Shown: positions 35,271 to 44,570, counted from the stretch's first letter. The stretch is DNA of 64,000 nt from Acetobacterium woodii DSM 1030 (GCF_000247605.1 NC_016894.1:2903732-2967731); one strand, 5' to 3'. The notes: generated by a model not told the origin, from the sequence alone. Translations and numbers: made by a program.

Positions 35271-36280
35271 ATAAATAGTTCACTTCCTCTCTCATTAAGC
35301 TCTTTAATCTGAATGGCTCTTTTATTTTTGTAATCTCCCATTTCACCTTTAAACCAAACCTCGTCATTTACAACAATGTCAACCATCGAATTAACTGGCT
35401 TATCCAGTTTAATGATATCGCCAACTTCCAATTCATAAATATCCTGAGAGAGCACTTCAGTATCTCCTAATACGCCTTTAATTTCCAATTCTGTTTTTCT
35501 GATTTCATTAATAATATTTAATCGTCTTTTTTCCTCTGCTTGCTGATCTCCTCTTTTTATATTTTTTTTGGTTTGGGACATCTTCTTTTTGAAGAGCATA
35601 TCCAGAGTTGTTGCTGGGATACAAATGTTAATCTTGCCCTGAGTTTCATTCACCTTGATACTCATGACGATGATGACAACATTCTCATCAGTACCAACCC
35701 CTTGAAGAATTCGCGAATTGGTCTCAATTTTCATGAGTCGTGGTGAAATTTCTAAGTAATCAAACCAGACATTTTTCATCAGGTTAATCATCCCTTTGAA
35801 AAAATACTCCAAAACGCCAATCTCAATTTCAGTGAATTCCCGATCTTCCTTGAGTGGTTTTCCTGAACCGCCCAAGAGCCGATCAAAACTACAAAATCCA
35901 ACCTCTTTAGATATATCCATAATAACCAGATCTTCTTCATCTTCACTGTCCTTGATATCAAAATCAATCAGTCCCATCAAAACCGAATCCGGAAGGGCAT
36001 TATTGAATTCATAATACTGTTGTTCTTCGACTTCAATGATTTCCACTAGACTATAAGTCTGGAGAATCCCAGTAATATGTGAAGACACCAGTCTTGCGTA
36101 ATTTTCATAAATACTAAATAAATGTTTAAGCTGTTCTCGCGTAAATAGCTTAGGCCTTCTAAAATCGTAGTCTTTAACCTTTTTTCCAGGAGCTGCATTT
36201 GATACTTCTGGTTCGTCTTTACCACTTATTAAACTGCTTAAAAGGCTATCAATTTGGCTCTGCGAAAGAATTTCTGCCAT
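35267..36280 (-). CDS. fliM: Flagellar switch protein FliM
   Basis: This 337-residue protein begins with the CheY-P-binding peptide ILSQSQIDSLLSSL. The middle domain (FRRPKLFTREQLKHLFSIYENYARLVSSHITG, LLGGSGKP) and C-terminal SpoA domain (GDTEVLSQDIYELEVGDIIKLD) follow. It is the ring component that receives the chemotactic signal. It follows motB directly; no fliL is present between them. Confidence 0.96.
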   Translation of the reverse strand: MAEILSQSQIDSLLSSLISGKDEPEVSNAAPGKKVKDYDFRRPKLFTREQLKHLFSIYENYARLVSSHITGILQTYSLVEIIEVEEQQYYEFNNALPDSVLMGLIDFDIKDSEDEEDLVIMDISKEVGFCSFDRLLGGSGKPLKEDREFTEIEIGVLEYFFKGMINLMKNVWFDYLEISPRLMKIETNSRILQGVGTDENVVIIVMSIKVNETQGKINICIPATTLDMLFKKKMSQTKKNIKRGDQQAEEKRRLNIINEIRKTELEIKGVLGDTEVLSQDIYELEVGDIIKLDKPVNSMVDIVVNDEVWFKGEMGDYKNKRAIQIKELNERGSELFI

Positions 36281-36308
36281 ATTCGTTTCTCCTAGTTATT
36301 GTCTTGTT

Positions 36309-37058
36309 TTACTGCGTAGCTGTTTCTGACCCGGTATCACTACTCGTAATATCACTGAAAAAGTCATCCGTTTCAGAAATAATAATTTCTACCCGTCTAT
36401 TTTTCGCTCTGCCTTCTTCTGTATCATTTGGTGCTATTGGACGATATTGACCAAATCCGACTGACAATAATTTTGAAGGATCACTAATATAACCATTTTG
36501 AAGGAATCTTAAAACCGTGTTAGCACGATCACTCGACAAATCACGATCATCAACCGGTGAATCTGCTGCCGCTGTGTGTCCATCAATGCGGATTGATTTG
36601 ACCGTTGGTTCAACCGCTTTAAAGGCCAAACCAATGTCGCCCAAAATCTTTTGGCCCCCAGCTTTGATCGTCGCACTATCTGGCTCGAAAAAAATCGATG
36701 ACATAAATTTTATTGCGACCGCTTTATCAAACTTTTCAATGCTAACCGCATCTGCCAAACCGTTCTCTTTAGTGTATTGGCTGAGATACTGATATAAATC
36801 TTCTAAATCAACTACCTGATCAACGGTAATATCGGCATCAGGAGAAGTTGACCCATTAGATTCGGTTGCTGTACCGGTTGCTTCATACACCGCAGCTGGA
36901 TTGAATATTTCGACAAGTTGTTTGTATTTTGCCGCATCAATTGTCGACATCGAGAAAAGCAGAATAAAAAAAACTAAAATCAAGGTAATCATATCAGCAT
37001 AGGTATTTAACCAGGCGTCTTTATTAATCGCTTTTTTATTTTTATTACGCTTTCCCAT
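36309..37058 (-). CDS. motB: Flagellar stator protein MotB
   Basis: This 249-residue protein has one membrane helix with the ion-binding Asp in TYADMITLILVFFILLFSMS (Asp near residue 22). A C-terminal OmpA-like peptidoglycan-binding domain follows (IRIDGHTAAADSP, LSSDRANTVLRFLQ). The helix resembles the LILVFFILLFSMS of Na+-type MotS more than that of H+-type MotB, so a sodium-driven motor is plausible. It follows motA by 18 bases. Confidence 0.95.
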   Translation of the reverse strand: MGKRNKNKKAINKDAWLNTYADMITLILVFFILLFSMSTIDAAKYKQLVEIFNPAAVYEATGTATESNGSTSPDADITVDQVVDLEDLYQYLSQYTKENGLADAVSIEKFDKAVAIKFMSSIFFEPDSATIKAGGQKILGDIGLAFKAVEPTVKSIRIDGHTAAADSPVDDRDLSSDRANTVLRFLQNGYISDPSKLLSVGFGQYRPIAPNDTEEGRAKNRRVEIIISETDDFFSDITSSDTGSETATQ

Positions 37059-37076
37059 ATTTATATACCCCTGTTT

Positions 37077-37922
37077 TTAATTTTCAACAGCTTTTCCTTT
37101 TTTCCCTTTAGCTTTTCCTTTTGCTGGTTCATCACCATTTGCTTTTCTGATTTCTTCTTCGGTTAAAAAGTTCATCAGTTTGTCACGAATATATTTGGGA
37201 TTTTCGCCTTCTTTAATGGCGACCACCCCTTCAATGATCAGTTCTTTAATCAGGAGTTCTCTTTCTTGCGCAATTTCTAATTTATTCGATATCGGCATAA
37301 AAAGCGTATTGGCCAACAATGATCCATACAAGGTTGTGATCAAGGCTACCGACATGTCCGAACCTAACGAACTGGCACCGCCATCAAGACTCATATTTGC
37401 TAACATGTTAATTAAACCGATCAGGGTCCCAATCATCCCAAATGCCGGACCCAGCGCCGCTCCAAAATCATAAACTTTTCGCTCCGCATCGTTTCTGGCC
37501 ACAATATAATCTATTTTCTGATCAAACCATGATCTCAGCTTGTCCGGCTCGATGGCATCAACAATTCTTAACACACTTTCCTTTAGAAACTCATCTTGAA
37601 TCTCAGCCGCTTTCGCTTCTAACGCCAACAAACCTTTACGCCGGGCTTCTTTAGAGAGCTCAGTTAAGGTTTCGACATATTCCAGAGGATCCTTTTTACT
37701 TTTGAAAAGAATCATTTTAAGATGTTTCGGAATCTGCGCAAAAGCTTTGAAAGGAAAAGCTGCCAACAATACAAAAATTGTTCCACCAATGGTAATAAAG
37801 ACACTTTGCGGATTCCAGAAATTCAAGATTGCGCCGAGATCAAATCCGGATCCTCCGAATGTCATCCCAAAAAACATGGTAAAGACGATTAAAACATAAG
37901 CGATGATTGTTGTGATTTCCAT
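37077..37922 (-). CDS. motA: Flagellar stator protein MotA
   Basis: This 281-residue protein has four membrane helices. The cytoplasmic loop has conserved charged residues, and the PAFGMIGTLIGLINML and ALITTLYGSLLANTLFMPISNKL helices carry the family's proline motifs. A Lys-rich tail (KGKAKGKKGKAVEN) closes it. It pairs with motB as the stator. It lies between flbD and motB, as in many Clostridia. Confidence 0.96.
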   Translation of the reverse strand: MEITTIIAYVLIVFTMFFGMTFGGSGFDLGAILNFWNPQSVFITIGGTIFVLLAAFPFKAFAQIPKHLKMILFKSKKDPLEYVETLTELSKEARRKGLLALEAKAAEIQDEFLKESVLRIVDAIEPDKLRSWFDQKIDYIVARNDAERKVYDFGAALGPAFGMIGTLIGLINMLANMSLDGGASSLGSDMSVALITTLYGSLLANTLFMPISNKLEIAQERELLIKELIIEGVVAIKEGENPKYIRDKLMNFLTEEEIRKANGDEPAKGKAKGKKGKAVEN

Positions 37923-37950
37923 AAATATACTTCCTGTCAGAATTTAGTAA

Positions 37951-38145
37951 CTATCGACTAAAAATATTTCGTTTATATGCAATGATCTTTGAAAGCACTT
38001 GTGCCGAACTTTCGGTTACAACATAATGTTTCCCATTCATCAGTCGAATGGTTGTATCCGGCTTTTCTTCAATGGTTTCAATAATTTCACAGTTTAAGAT
38101 AAACTTTTCATTTTTCTGTTTATTCAGTCTTGTTAATTCTATCAT
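37951..38145 (-). CDS. flbD: FlbD-family small flagellar protein
   Basis: This 64-residue protein is of the FlbD/SwrD type: MIELTRLNKQKNEKFILN, the EEKPDTTIRLMNGKHYVV core and the ESSAQVLSKIIAYKR tail. SwrD of Bacillus raises stator torque. It lies directly before motA, as expected. GAGGTGG precedes the ATG. A hairpin at 38264-38287 separates it from flgE. Confidence 0.9.
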   Translation of the reverse strand: MIELTRLNKQKNEKFILNCEIIETIEEKPDTTIRLMNGKHYVVTESSAQVLSKIIAYKRNIFSR

Positions 38146-38263
38146 ATTTCCACCTCATTTGTCGTATTATTTTTTTTAATTAACCACATTTAACAAATGT
38201 TTTTTATCACTTGCAAGATACCTTTATTCGCTTTTTATAATTAACCACTGACAAAAAACTCTA

Positions 38264-38287
38264 CCCGAAGAAGAGGCCTTCTTCGGG
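38264..38287 (-). terminator. Hairpin between flgE and flbD (internal terminator or attenuator)
   Basis: A perfect 10-base stem CCCGAAGAAG (38264-38273) and its complement (38278-38287) with loop AGGC, followed on the minus strand by TAGAGTTTTTT. It lies 50 bases after the flgE stop and 118 bases before flbD, inside the fla operon. No strong promoter is visible between it and flbD. Confidence 0.75.
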
Positions 38288-38337
38288 CGTGAGCTATTTA
38301 CTTGCTATATATCTATCAGTTTATCTTATCTATCATT

Positions 38338-39828
38338 TTATCGTTTCAGATTAATCAGTTCTTCCAAAATTGAATCCGATACCGTAATGATGCGCGAATT
38401 CGCCTGAAAACCACGTTGCGCGACGATCATATCCGTGAACTCCTGCGATAAATCAACGTTTGACATTTCCAGGTTGGCTGATTCGGTACCACCGGTTCCA
38501 TTTGTTCCGGCTTTAGTCGCAATAGCGGTACCGGAGTTAGCCGATTCCATAAAATAGCCATTGCCATCCTGAAGCAAACCATCCGTATTAGCAAATTTTG
38601 TAATTGCCAAATACCCTAAGGTAACGGGTTTATCACTGTCAGGTTCAATTTTTCCAATTGAGGAGTCTGCTAAATATGCGTCGGTGTTAAAAATAGTATC
38701 AAAACCTGTTGCATCAACGTCAAGTGTTAATGTCCCGCCTGTCGTTGGACTGGTTAAAACAACATTTGTATCCGTCCCATCAAAACTATATGTATCTGAT
38801 GTTTTAAGATATTCCGTTACCCCACCTGCATTTTTGACGGTGGCAACAACTGACGTATATCCATCTTGCGCAATATCACCAATATCTACGCCACTTTCTA
38901 AATCAGTATCCGTTGAAACTAATTTAGTTGTATCAATTTTCAAACCTGGTAAATTTGCAAAAGTCAACATTCCATTTGAAGACAACGTTCCTGTCAAATC
39001 AGCCGTAATCGGAGTCGTCCCGTCTTTCAATGTCAGGTTTGCCGCATCTAATTTATAAACGCCACCCGTTTTAGTCAGTGTTAATGTTCCCATGACATCC
39101 GCCGTTGGCGTAAGTGAGAGCGCATTTAATTCAGTACTACCCGAATCAATACTCACCATATCGCCAACCGCCAGTTTAACATCTCCCGTATAATTGGATG
39201 TCGGTGGAACCGTCACTGAATTTAGCCAACTAAATCCCGAAGCGGCCGTAAATTTGGGATCACCCGCTTGTATTCCAGTTATTTCGCCAGATTTACCAAT
39301 CGTAATACCGGTAAGATTTTCAAGTATTTTTGGATCAACTTTAAGGGCACTTAATTCATTAATCGCCAGTGTCCCATTGGCATTTAAAATCGGGTTGCCA
39401 TCCGCATCAATTGGAATTCCCATGACCTTGCTACCATTACCGTCAGTCAAATTGCCGTCGCCATCAAATTTCAAATTACCGACCCGGGTATAACGATTAC
39501 TGCCGGCTTCCGGCTGTACCGCCAGGTAACCTTCCCCGGCAATGTACACATCCAAGGCTCTCCCAGTACTTGCCCCTGAAGAAATCGTATTTAACATATC
39601 AATGCTTCCCACCTTGGCTCCGTAACCAAGTTGGCTGGCATTTGTCCCGCCGGCTGTCGCTGTTGCTCCGGTAGCGGTTGATAAATTTTGATATAATACA
39701 TCACTAAACACCACTCGGCTCGCTTTAAAGCCATACGTGTTAACATTGGCGATATTATTTCCAATAACATTTAATTTTGTCTGGTGGGCTGCCATCCCCG
39801 AAATTCCTGAATATAATGATCTTAGCAT
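38338..39828 (-). CDS. flgE: Flagellar hook protein FlgE
   Basis: This 496-residue hook subunit has the N-terminus MLRSLYSGISGMAAHQTKLNVIGNNIANVNTYGFK and C-terminus LEMSNVDLSQEFTDMIVAQRGFQANSRIITVSDSILEELINLKR, both diagnostic. The long variable middle is Thr/Gly-rich with no Cys. It is longer than many FlgE proteins because of extra surface domains (about 160-410). It follows the TIGR02530-type gene by 74 bases. Confidence 0.96.
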   Translation of the reverse strand: MLRSLYSGISGMAAHQTKLNVIGNNIANVNTYGFKASRVVFSDVLYQNLSTATGATATAGGTNASQLGYGAKVGSIDMLNTISSGASTGRALDVYIAGEGYLAVQPEAGSNRYTRVGNLKFDGDGNLTDGNGSKVMGIPIDADGNPILNANGTLAINELSALKVDPKILENLTGITIGKSGEITGIQAGDPKFTAASGFSWLNSVTVPPTSNYTGDVKLAVGDMVSIDSGSTELNALSLTPTADVMGTLTLTKTGGVYKLDAANLTLKDGTTPITADLTGTLSSNGMLTFANLPGLKIDTTKLVSTDTDLESGVDIGDIAQDGYTSVVATVKNAGGVTEYLKTSDTYSFDGTDTNVVLTSPTTGGTLTLDVDATGFDTIFNTDAYLADSSIGKIEPDSDKPVTLGYLAITKFANTDGLLQDGNGYFMESANSGTAIATKAGTNGTGGTESANLEMSNVDLSQEFTDMIVAQRGFQANSRIITVSDSILEELINLKR

Positions 39829-39902
39829 TTATTATTCCTTTCTGTGCCGTTTCGAAACTTATCTATCGGTCAAAGTTTCATAGTTTCCTCACAGAGGTCC
39901 AA

Positions 39903-40310
39903 CTATATAAATACAGCACCTTCAATATCATTAAAAAGTTTGTTTTTCATTTCATTTTTGTCCATTACCGTTATTACGCGTTTATTTGCCGCACTGACAA
40001 TGAAGGCTGAGTCGTCCATCATAATTAACGTATTGTTGATCCCTTTTTCCTGAGCCTGGTCACAGGCATCGCTCAGTTTTTCCAAATCATCTTCAGTCAC
40101 TTCAATATTACGCTGCTCTTTTCTGACACTGGCATGTTTTGAAAAGGTAACAGTATTTTTAATATTCTGATCCAGTAGCTCCTTAAAGCTTACTTTTGCT
40201 TCTTCTTTTTTAGAGCTTGCCGTATTTTGATTGGTACTGTTTATTCTTTCCGTTTGCCGAATAATTGCGTCATTTAAACGGTAATAATTGCTATTAATTC
40301 CATCAGCCAT
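39903..40310 (-). CDS. TIGR02530-family flagellar operon protein
   Basis: This 135-residue protein matches the family found next to flgD/flgE in Firmicutes fla operons, with the conserved core FSKHASVRKEQRNIEVTEDDLEKLSDA and LIMMDDSAFIVSAANKRVITVMD. The function is not established. It lies between flgD and flgE on the same strand with a GAGG site. Confidence 0.88.
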   Translation of the reverse strand: MADGINSNYYRLNDAIIRQTERINSTNQNTASSKKEEAKVSFKELLDQNIKNTVTFSKHASVRKEQRNIEVTEDDLEKLSDACDQAQEKGINNTLIMMDDSAFIVSAANKRVITVMDKNEMKNKLFNDIEGAVFI

Positions 40311-40336
40311 TTTATTACCTCAGCTTTCAAAAATTG

Positions 40337-40756
40337 TCATTTCGCTTTTGGTTGTGCCACTTCCATAATACTACTCATTGGATACGAGATGCCACCTACA
40401 ATTATTTGCGCATCGCCATTATATAGGTTCACCCCTTCAACCGTTCCGGTGACAACCTTAAGCGAACCATCAGCATTATTTTCCGCTAAAGTTACATCTT
40501 TTCCCACCAAACTGACTGAATAGGTTGTTTTTGTTAAATCATTCAGCTCCGTTAAAGCCTGCACCATTGAAAACTGGGCCATTTGCGATGTATATTCTGA
40601 TGTATCGGCGGTATTATTCATATCCTGGTTTTGTAATTGTGCAACCATCAACTTCAGAAAATCGTCCATATCCAACGAAGTTCCGGACTTTTTTGTCGAA
40701 GTCGTAGCTGCCGCGGCGGAAGTTGTTAGATAATCGTTAATTCCATTTATTGCCAT
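40337..40756 (-). CDS. flgD: Flagellar hook-capping protein FlgD
   Basis: This 139-residue protein has the FlgD N-terminal signature LDMDDFLKLMVAQLQNQDMNN. The small C-terminal region (LVGKDVTLAENNADGSLKVVTGTVEGV) resembles the short Firmicutes form lacking the large cap domain of Gram-negative FlgD. It scaffolds hook assembly. Located between fliK and the TIGR02530-type gene. Confidence 0.93.
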   Translation of the reverse strand: MAINGINDYLTTSAAAATTSTKKSGTSLDMDDFLKLMVAQLQNQDMNNTADTSEYTSQMAQFSMVQALTELNDLTKTTYSVSLVGKDVTLAENNADGSLKVVTGTVEGVNLYNGDAQIIVGGISYPMSSIMEVAQPKAK

Positions 40757-40768
40757 CTTTTTTCTCCT

Positions 40769-42274
40769 TTACACTAAATAATTAATACGCCGTTGCCCCG
40801 CATATTGCAAATTTTGAGCAATACTAATGATGCTATTATCATGGTCTTCATCCCCATTATTCAGTAAGCTATTTTGTATATTGCTATTTCTTAAAAAACT
40901 TTCTCTTAAATGGGCGTTATGCTGCTGTTGATTCAAATCAGTGCTATTGTTCATCAACGATGCCAGGTTTTCTCCGTTTTCACTGGCTTCTACTGGCGTA
41001 TTTAAATGAACCGTTTCGACTTGAACATTTTGTATTGCCAAACCTCTTACTAATTGATCAATCTGTTTTCCCAACAAATTTTGTGTCGCTTTACTTGCCG
41101 CGGTAATGTCAATAATGAGTTTTCCCTGATCATATTTTAACTGAACTTCAATCTCTCCCAAATTTTCCGGGGACAAAGTCATTTGAAAGACCATCGGCTT
41201 ATTGGGTTCAAAATTTTGTAGAATCTTTTGTTCGACTTGTTGCGTTACCGCTACATTTGTATTTGCTTTAACTTCTGAGCTTTTATTCATGTTAGTATTC
41301 GTTACATTGATCTCGTGAATTCCTTTTTGACCGAGATTTTCATTGTCATCCTGAAGTATGTTGTTTTCCTTTTCATCATTAGCGGTAATTTCCGGTTTCA
41401 CTAATTCTTCTGAATTTACTTCATCATTAACTTCAGCTCCAACCTCCTTAACGCTAGCTGGCACACCTTCATCAACTTGAGTATTTTCGTTAATTACATC
41501 TTGATTTTTTAAATCCTCACTTTGATAATCTTTAGTTGCACCTGTTGATGCGGCTGCTTCCTGAGCATTCACTTTTGTTCCGACGGCATCTGATCCATTT
41601 GTTTTTGTTATTTCATCACTAACTAATTTTCTGAATGCCGTTTTCCCCAGTTCATCTCCTATTGCTGGAGATTTATCGTTTTCTTCGGTGACGGATGTTC
41701 CCTTTTGAACCTCCGTAAATGACAAAATTTCTGCATCCGTATTCAGTTTATCCGCATTTTGATTGTCACCATTAACCGGTAATACATCTTGAAGCTGAGC
41801 TGCCCTATTTACTTGTGAAACCGTTTCATCTGAACCTGACTTAAAACTGAGTTTTGTCAGCGTTTCATCAGGACTGACCGGTAAATTCTGGATACCCAGC
41901 AATTGAGCATTTTCAACTGCCAATAAAGAATCATCTTCGTTATTATTATCACTTTCCAGTTCTTCCGGTTTACTCCCCGCCGATTCAACCTTATCCAAAT
42001 CCAACTTTACATCGTCATCTTCGAACTGCTTATCCGCTGCGGTTTCATTACTTGTAGCTTTGTTTGCAGCATCAAGTTCTTTGGTGTTTTTTTGCTGTTG
42101 GCGGATTGCCTTTGCTTGTTTGATATCCTGTTTCGACTGATTAAACAGGTCTTTAAATTGAGCACTCCTGTCATCACTTTTAGTCTGACTACTTTTAAGA
42201 CTATCCGCTTTTGCAATCACGCCATTCACGCCATTCATTGTCGACTTTCCTGTCGCATGAAATCCTAAATTCAT
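40769..42274 (-). CDS. fliK: Flagellar hook-length control protein FliK
   Basis: This 501-residue protein has a long, low-complexity, acidic N-terminal ruler region (about 1-350) and the conserved C-terminal Flg_hook domain (MTLSPENLGEIEVQLKYDQGKLIIDI). FliK measures hook length and triggers the FlhB switch. It is the first gene of this operon, 172 bases downstream of a sigma-A-like promoter at 42426-42455, with a GGAGG ribosome site. Earlier basal-body genes that usually precede it are not found here. Confidence 0.93.
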   Translation of the reverse strand: MNLGFHATGKSTMNGVNGVIAKADSLKSSQTKSDDRSAQFKDLFNQSKQDIKQAKAIRQQQKNTKELDAANKATSNETAADKQFEDDDVKLDLDKVESAGSKPEELESDNNNEDDSLLAVENAQLLGIQNLPVSPDETLTKLSFKSGSDETVSQVNRAAQLQDVLPVNGDNQNADKLNTDAEILSFTEVQKGTSVTEENDKSPAIGDELGKTAFRKLVSDEITKTNGSDAVGTKVNAQEAAASTGATKDYQSEDLKNQDVINENTQVDEGVPASVKEVGAEVNDEVNSEELVKPEITANDEKENNILQDDNENLGQKGIHEINVTNTNMNKSSEVKANTNVAVTQQVEQKILQNFEPNKPMVFQMTLSPENLGEIEVQLKYDQGKLIIDITAASKATQNLLGKQIDQLVRGLAIQNVQVETVHLNTPVEASENGENLASLMNNSTDLNQQQHNAHLRESFLRNSNIQNSLLNNGDEDHDNSIISIAQNLQYAGQRRINYLV

Positions 42275-42425
42275 TGCCTACCTCCTTTCTTAAATTTCAG
42301 TTTTTGCCCTGTTTATAAAACCAGGCTAAAACCGGAGCTTTGATTATGCTCTATTTATCTATAACAATCCTTAAGGACTGATATATTCCTAATTCATTTT
42401 ACTGACTTATCGTATTTTCAATTTC

Positions 42426-42455
42426 ATTATATATTAAAATTTTTGAACTATGCAA
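42426..42455 (-). promoter_or_regulatory. Sigma-A-like promoter of the fliK-cheD operon
   Basis: TTGCAT (42455-42450), 18 bases, TATAAT (42431-42426) on the minus strand. A near-perfect palindrome CAGTCCTTAAGGATTG (around 42366-42381) lies in the leader and could be an operator or RNA element. The 515-base gap 42275-42789 holds no gene. Confidence 0.6.
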
Positions 42456-42560
42456 CTGAATTTAACCTTACTTAACCAACAATTTCATTGGACGATTATG
42501 TTAAAACTTTTTTGCCTTACTTCGATTGTTTATTGCTTTAATAATTCTCGGTTTAATAGA

Positions 42561-42599
42561 AAAGCCATTGTTACAGTCAATTGCTGTAACAATGGCTTT
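42561..42599 (-). terminator. Perfect 16-bp inverted repeat, terminator-like
   Basis: A 16-base arm (42561-42576) and its exact complement (42584-42599) around a 7-base loop. On the minus strand it is followed by TTTTCTATT, so it probably stops Na/Pi gene transcripts (190 bases downstream of that stop) before the fliK promoter. A weaker ACAGG/CCTGT stem lies at about 42762-42779. Confidence 0.7.
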
Positions 42600-42789
42600 A
42601 ATAAGCTAATTGTACAACTGGCTGTCATATAATATACATTATTTAGACCCTATAGTTTTGCGTCCTTACTTTTCAATAAGTATGCCAATATCATGTTATT
42701 ATAATATTACTTTATTCTGTCGTACCTGTCAATGTAAATAATCCTGATCTTAAGCGAAAATACAGGTCTTCAGCCCTGTTTAGTGCTAC

Positions 42790-44526
42790 TTATTCGGTTT
42801 CTTCTTTCATTTCATAATCAAATTCACTCTGAGTGATCAAACCCTGATGAAGTTTTAATCCCAGAATACCTTGGGCAATATTTGAAGCATGATCGCCAAC
42901 CCGTTCAATATTTGTTAATAAATCCAGAAAAATGACCCCGGCAAAAGGATTGCAAATCCCCTGATTAAGACGGCTAATATGATCATCTTTCAGTTTTTCG
43001 GTCATTTCATCAATTTCTTCTTCTTTATCTAAAATTTTATAACATAGCGTAATTTCATCAGTCAATAGTAATTCTACCATATCTTGAAGCGTATTACTAG
43101 TTAAACTCATCAAATCTAAAACTTCCTGATTAGCTATGTCACTGAAGCTGATTTTACTTGTCGAGCGCATTTCTGTTAATTCTCCAATGTTCATCGCATG
43201 GTCGCCGATTCGTTCTAAGTCGTGACTGCCTTTCAAAACAAATGCCAAGCGGTCATTTTCCTCCTCTGACATATTTTCATTGGACAATTTAACCGAATAT
43301 TCCACGATCCCGCCTTGGAATTCATCAATCCGTTCTTCCCGTTTAATAATTTCTTCAACTAATTTTTCATTGCCCTTCATGACCGATTCGCAGGCTACTC
43401 TAAAATTTGTGGTGCTCATTTCCGCTAATCGATTCATTTCTTTCACAACTTGACCTAAGGCAATGGAGGGATTATTGAGTAATCGGTCATCCAACTGCAA
43501 ACCTTTTTCTTCTTCCTTTTCGGGAAATGTCCGATCCAAAAAGGCTACAAAATAACCAATCAGAGGAAATAATACCAACGTATTTGCAACATTAAAAAAA
43601 GTATGGGCCATCGCAATTTGACGTGCTACATTAGGAACGACTTCACCGTTTGTATTGATGAATGTTCCGGAAATACTGACAATAAATTCATAAACAGGAT
43701 TAACCGCCATGGTACTATCCATCGCGACTAATAGAATCATTACCCAAACGGCCCCAAAGACATTAACAAAAAGATGAATAAAAGCTGCTTTTTTGGCCGT
43801 TGTTGAAGTTCCGATGCAAGAGAGTAAAGCTGTTATACAGGTTCCAATATTAGTCCCAATCAGAATTGGAATGCAGATCTGAATCGCGCCGGTTCCACCA
43901 ATACTTACAAATACACCGGATAATGCTAACGCCTGAAGCAGACCAATAGAGGCACTACTACTTTGAATAACACCGGTAATAAGAGTCCCTATCAATACCC
44001 CTAAAAACGGATTTTTTCCATAGGTTGATAATAAATAAATGAAATCTTTACTTTCTCTTAACGGTTCCATCGCCGTTGACATCGTCGCGATTCCAAAAAA
44101 CAAGATTCCAAAACCAAGAACAATGCTGCCGACATCACGATTTTTTTTCTTTTTACTAAACAGCGTGACCAACGCGCCAATTCCAATAAAAACCGGAGCC
44201 AGTTCGCTGACATTAAATGCGATTAACTGTGCTGTCACCGTCGTCCCAATATTGGCCCCTAAAATAACACCAGCGGCCTGGGTTAATGTCATCAGTGCCG
44301 CATTGACGAAACCAACAACCATTACGGTTGTCGTGCTGGAACTTTGCACAATCATCGTCACAACCGTTCCGACTAATACTGCTTTAACCTTGTTATTGGT
44401 CAAAACTTCCAATAGTTTCTTCATTTTTGTTCCGGCTACCGTTTTCAAGCCTTCGCTCATCATATGCATCCCAAAAACAAATAATCCCAATCCTCCAAAA
44501 AGACCGATCAACATTTCCAATGTCAT
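42790..44526 (-). CDS. Na+/phosphate cotransporter with PhoU-like domain
   Basis: This 578-residue protein is of the NptA/YjbB type. Two inverted Na_Pi_cotrans repeats each contain a QSSS motif (MIVQSSSTTTVMVV near 62, GVIQSSSASIGLLQA near 185), and there are about eight to ten membrane helices. A C-terminal helical PhoU-like domain (about 350-560) holds GDHAMNIGE and ERVGDHASNIAQ. It likely takes up phosphate with sodium. I chose the ATG at 44526 (GGAGG six bases upstream) over a GTG six codons earlier. Confidence 0.92.
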   Translation of the reverse strand: MTLEMLIGLFGGLGLFVFGMHMMSEGLKTVAGTKMKKLLEVLTNNKVKAVLVGTVVTMIVQSSSTTTVMVVGFVNAALMTLTQAAGVILGANIGTTVTAQLIAFNVSELAPVFIGIGALVTLFSKKKKNRDVGSIVLGFGILFFGIATMSTAMEPLRESKDFIYLLSTYGKNPFLGVLIGTLITGVIQSSSASIGLLQALALSGVFVSIGGTGAIQICIPILIGTNIGTCITALLSCIGTSTTAKKAAFIHLFVNVFGAVWVMILLVAMDSTMAVNPVYEFIVSISGTFINTNGEVVPNVARQIAMAHTFFNVANTLVLFPLIGYFVAFLDRTFPEKEEEKGLQLDDRLLNNPSIALGQVVKEMNRLAEMSTTNFRVACESVMKGNEKLVEEIIKREERIDEFQGGIVEYSVKLSNENMSEEENDRLAFVLKGSHDLERIGDHAMNIGELTEMRSTSKISFSDIANQEVLDLMSLTSNTLQDMVELLLTDEITLCYKILDKEEEIDEMTEKLKDDHISRLNQGICNPFAGVIFLDLLTNIERVGDHASNIAQGILGLKLHQGLITQSEFDYEMKEETE

Positions 44527-44536
44527 TTTTTCCTCC

Positions 44537-44570
44537 AAAAACACATATTAATTCAGGAGTAATGTGTTTT
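44537..44570 (-). promoter_or_regulatory. Hairpin beside the Na/Pi ribosome site
   Basis: Nine-base arms AAAACACAT/ATGTGTTTT (44537-44545 with 44562-44570) sit a few bases upstream of the GGAGG site. The loop contains ACTCC, which could pair with that site instead. It is a possible translation control element; this is an inference. Confidence 0.35.

Noticed and set aside
42450-42632. 60-codon plus-strand frame upstream of fliK
   Set aside because: It runs through the promoter and the perfect 16-bp hairpin and has no ribosome site.
44039-44551. 170-codon plus-strand open frame opposite the Na/Pi cotransporter
   Set aside because: Low-complexity translation of hydrophobic codons in reverse; the minus-strand gene has clear QSSS motifs and a ribosome site.
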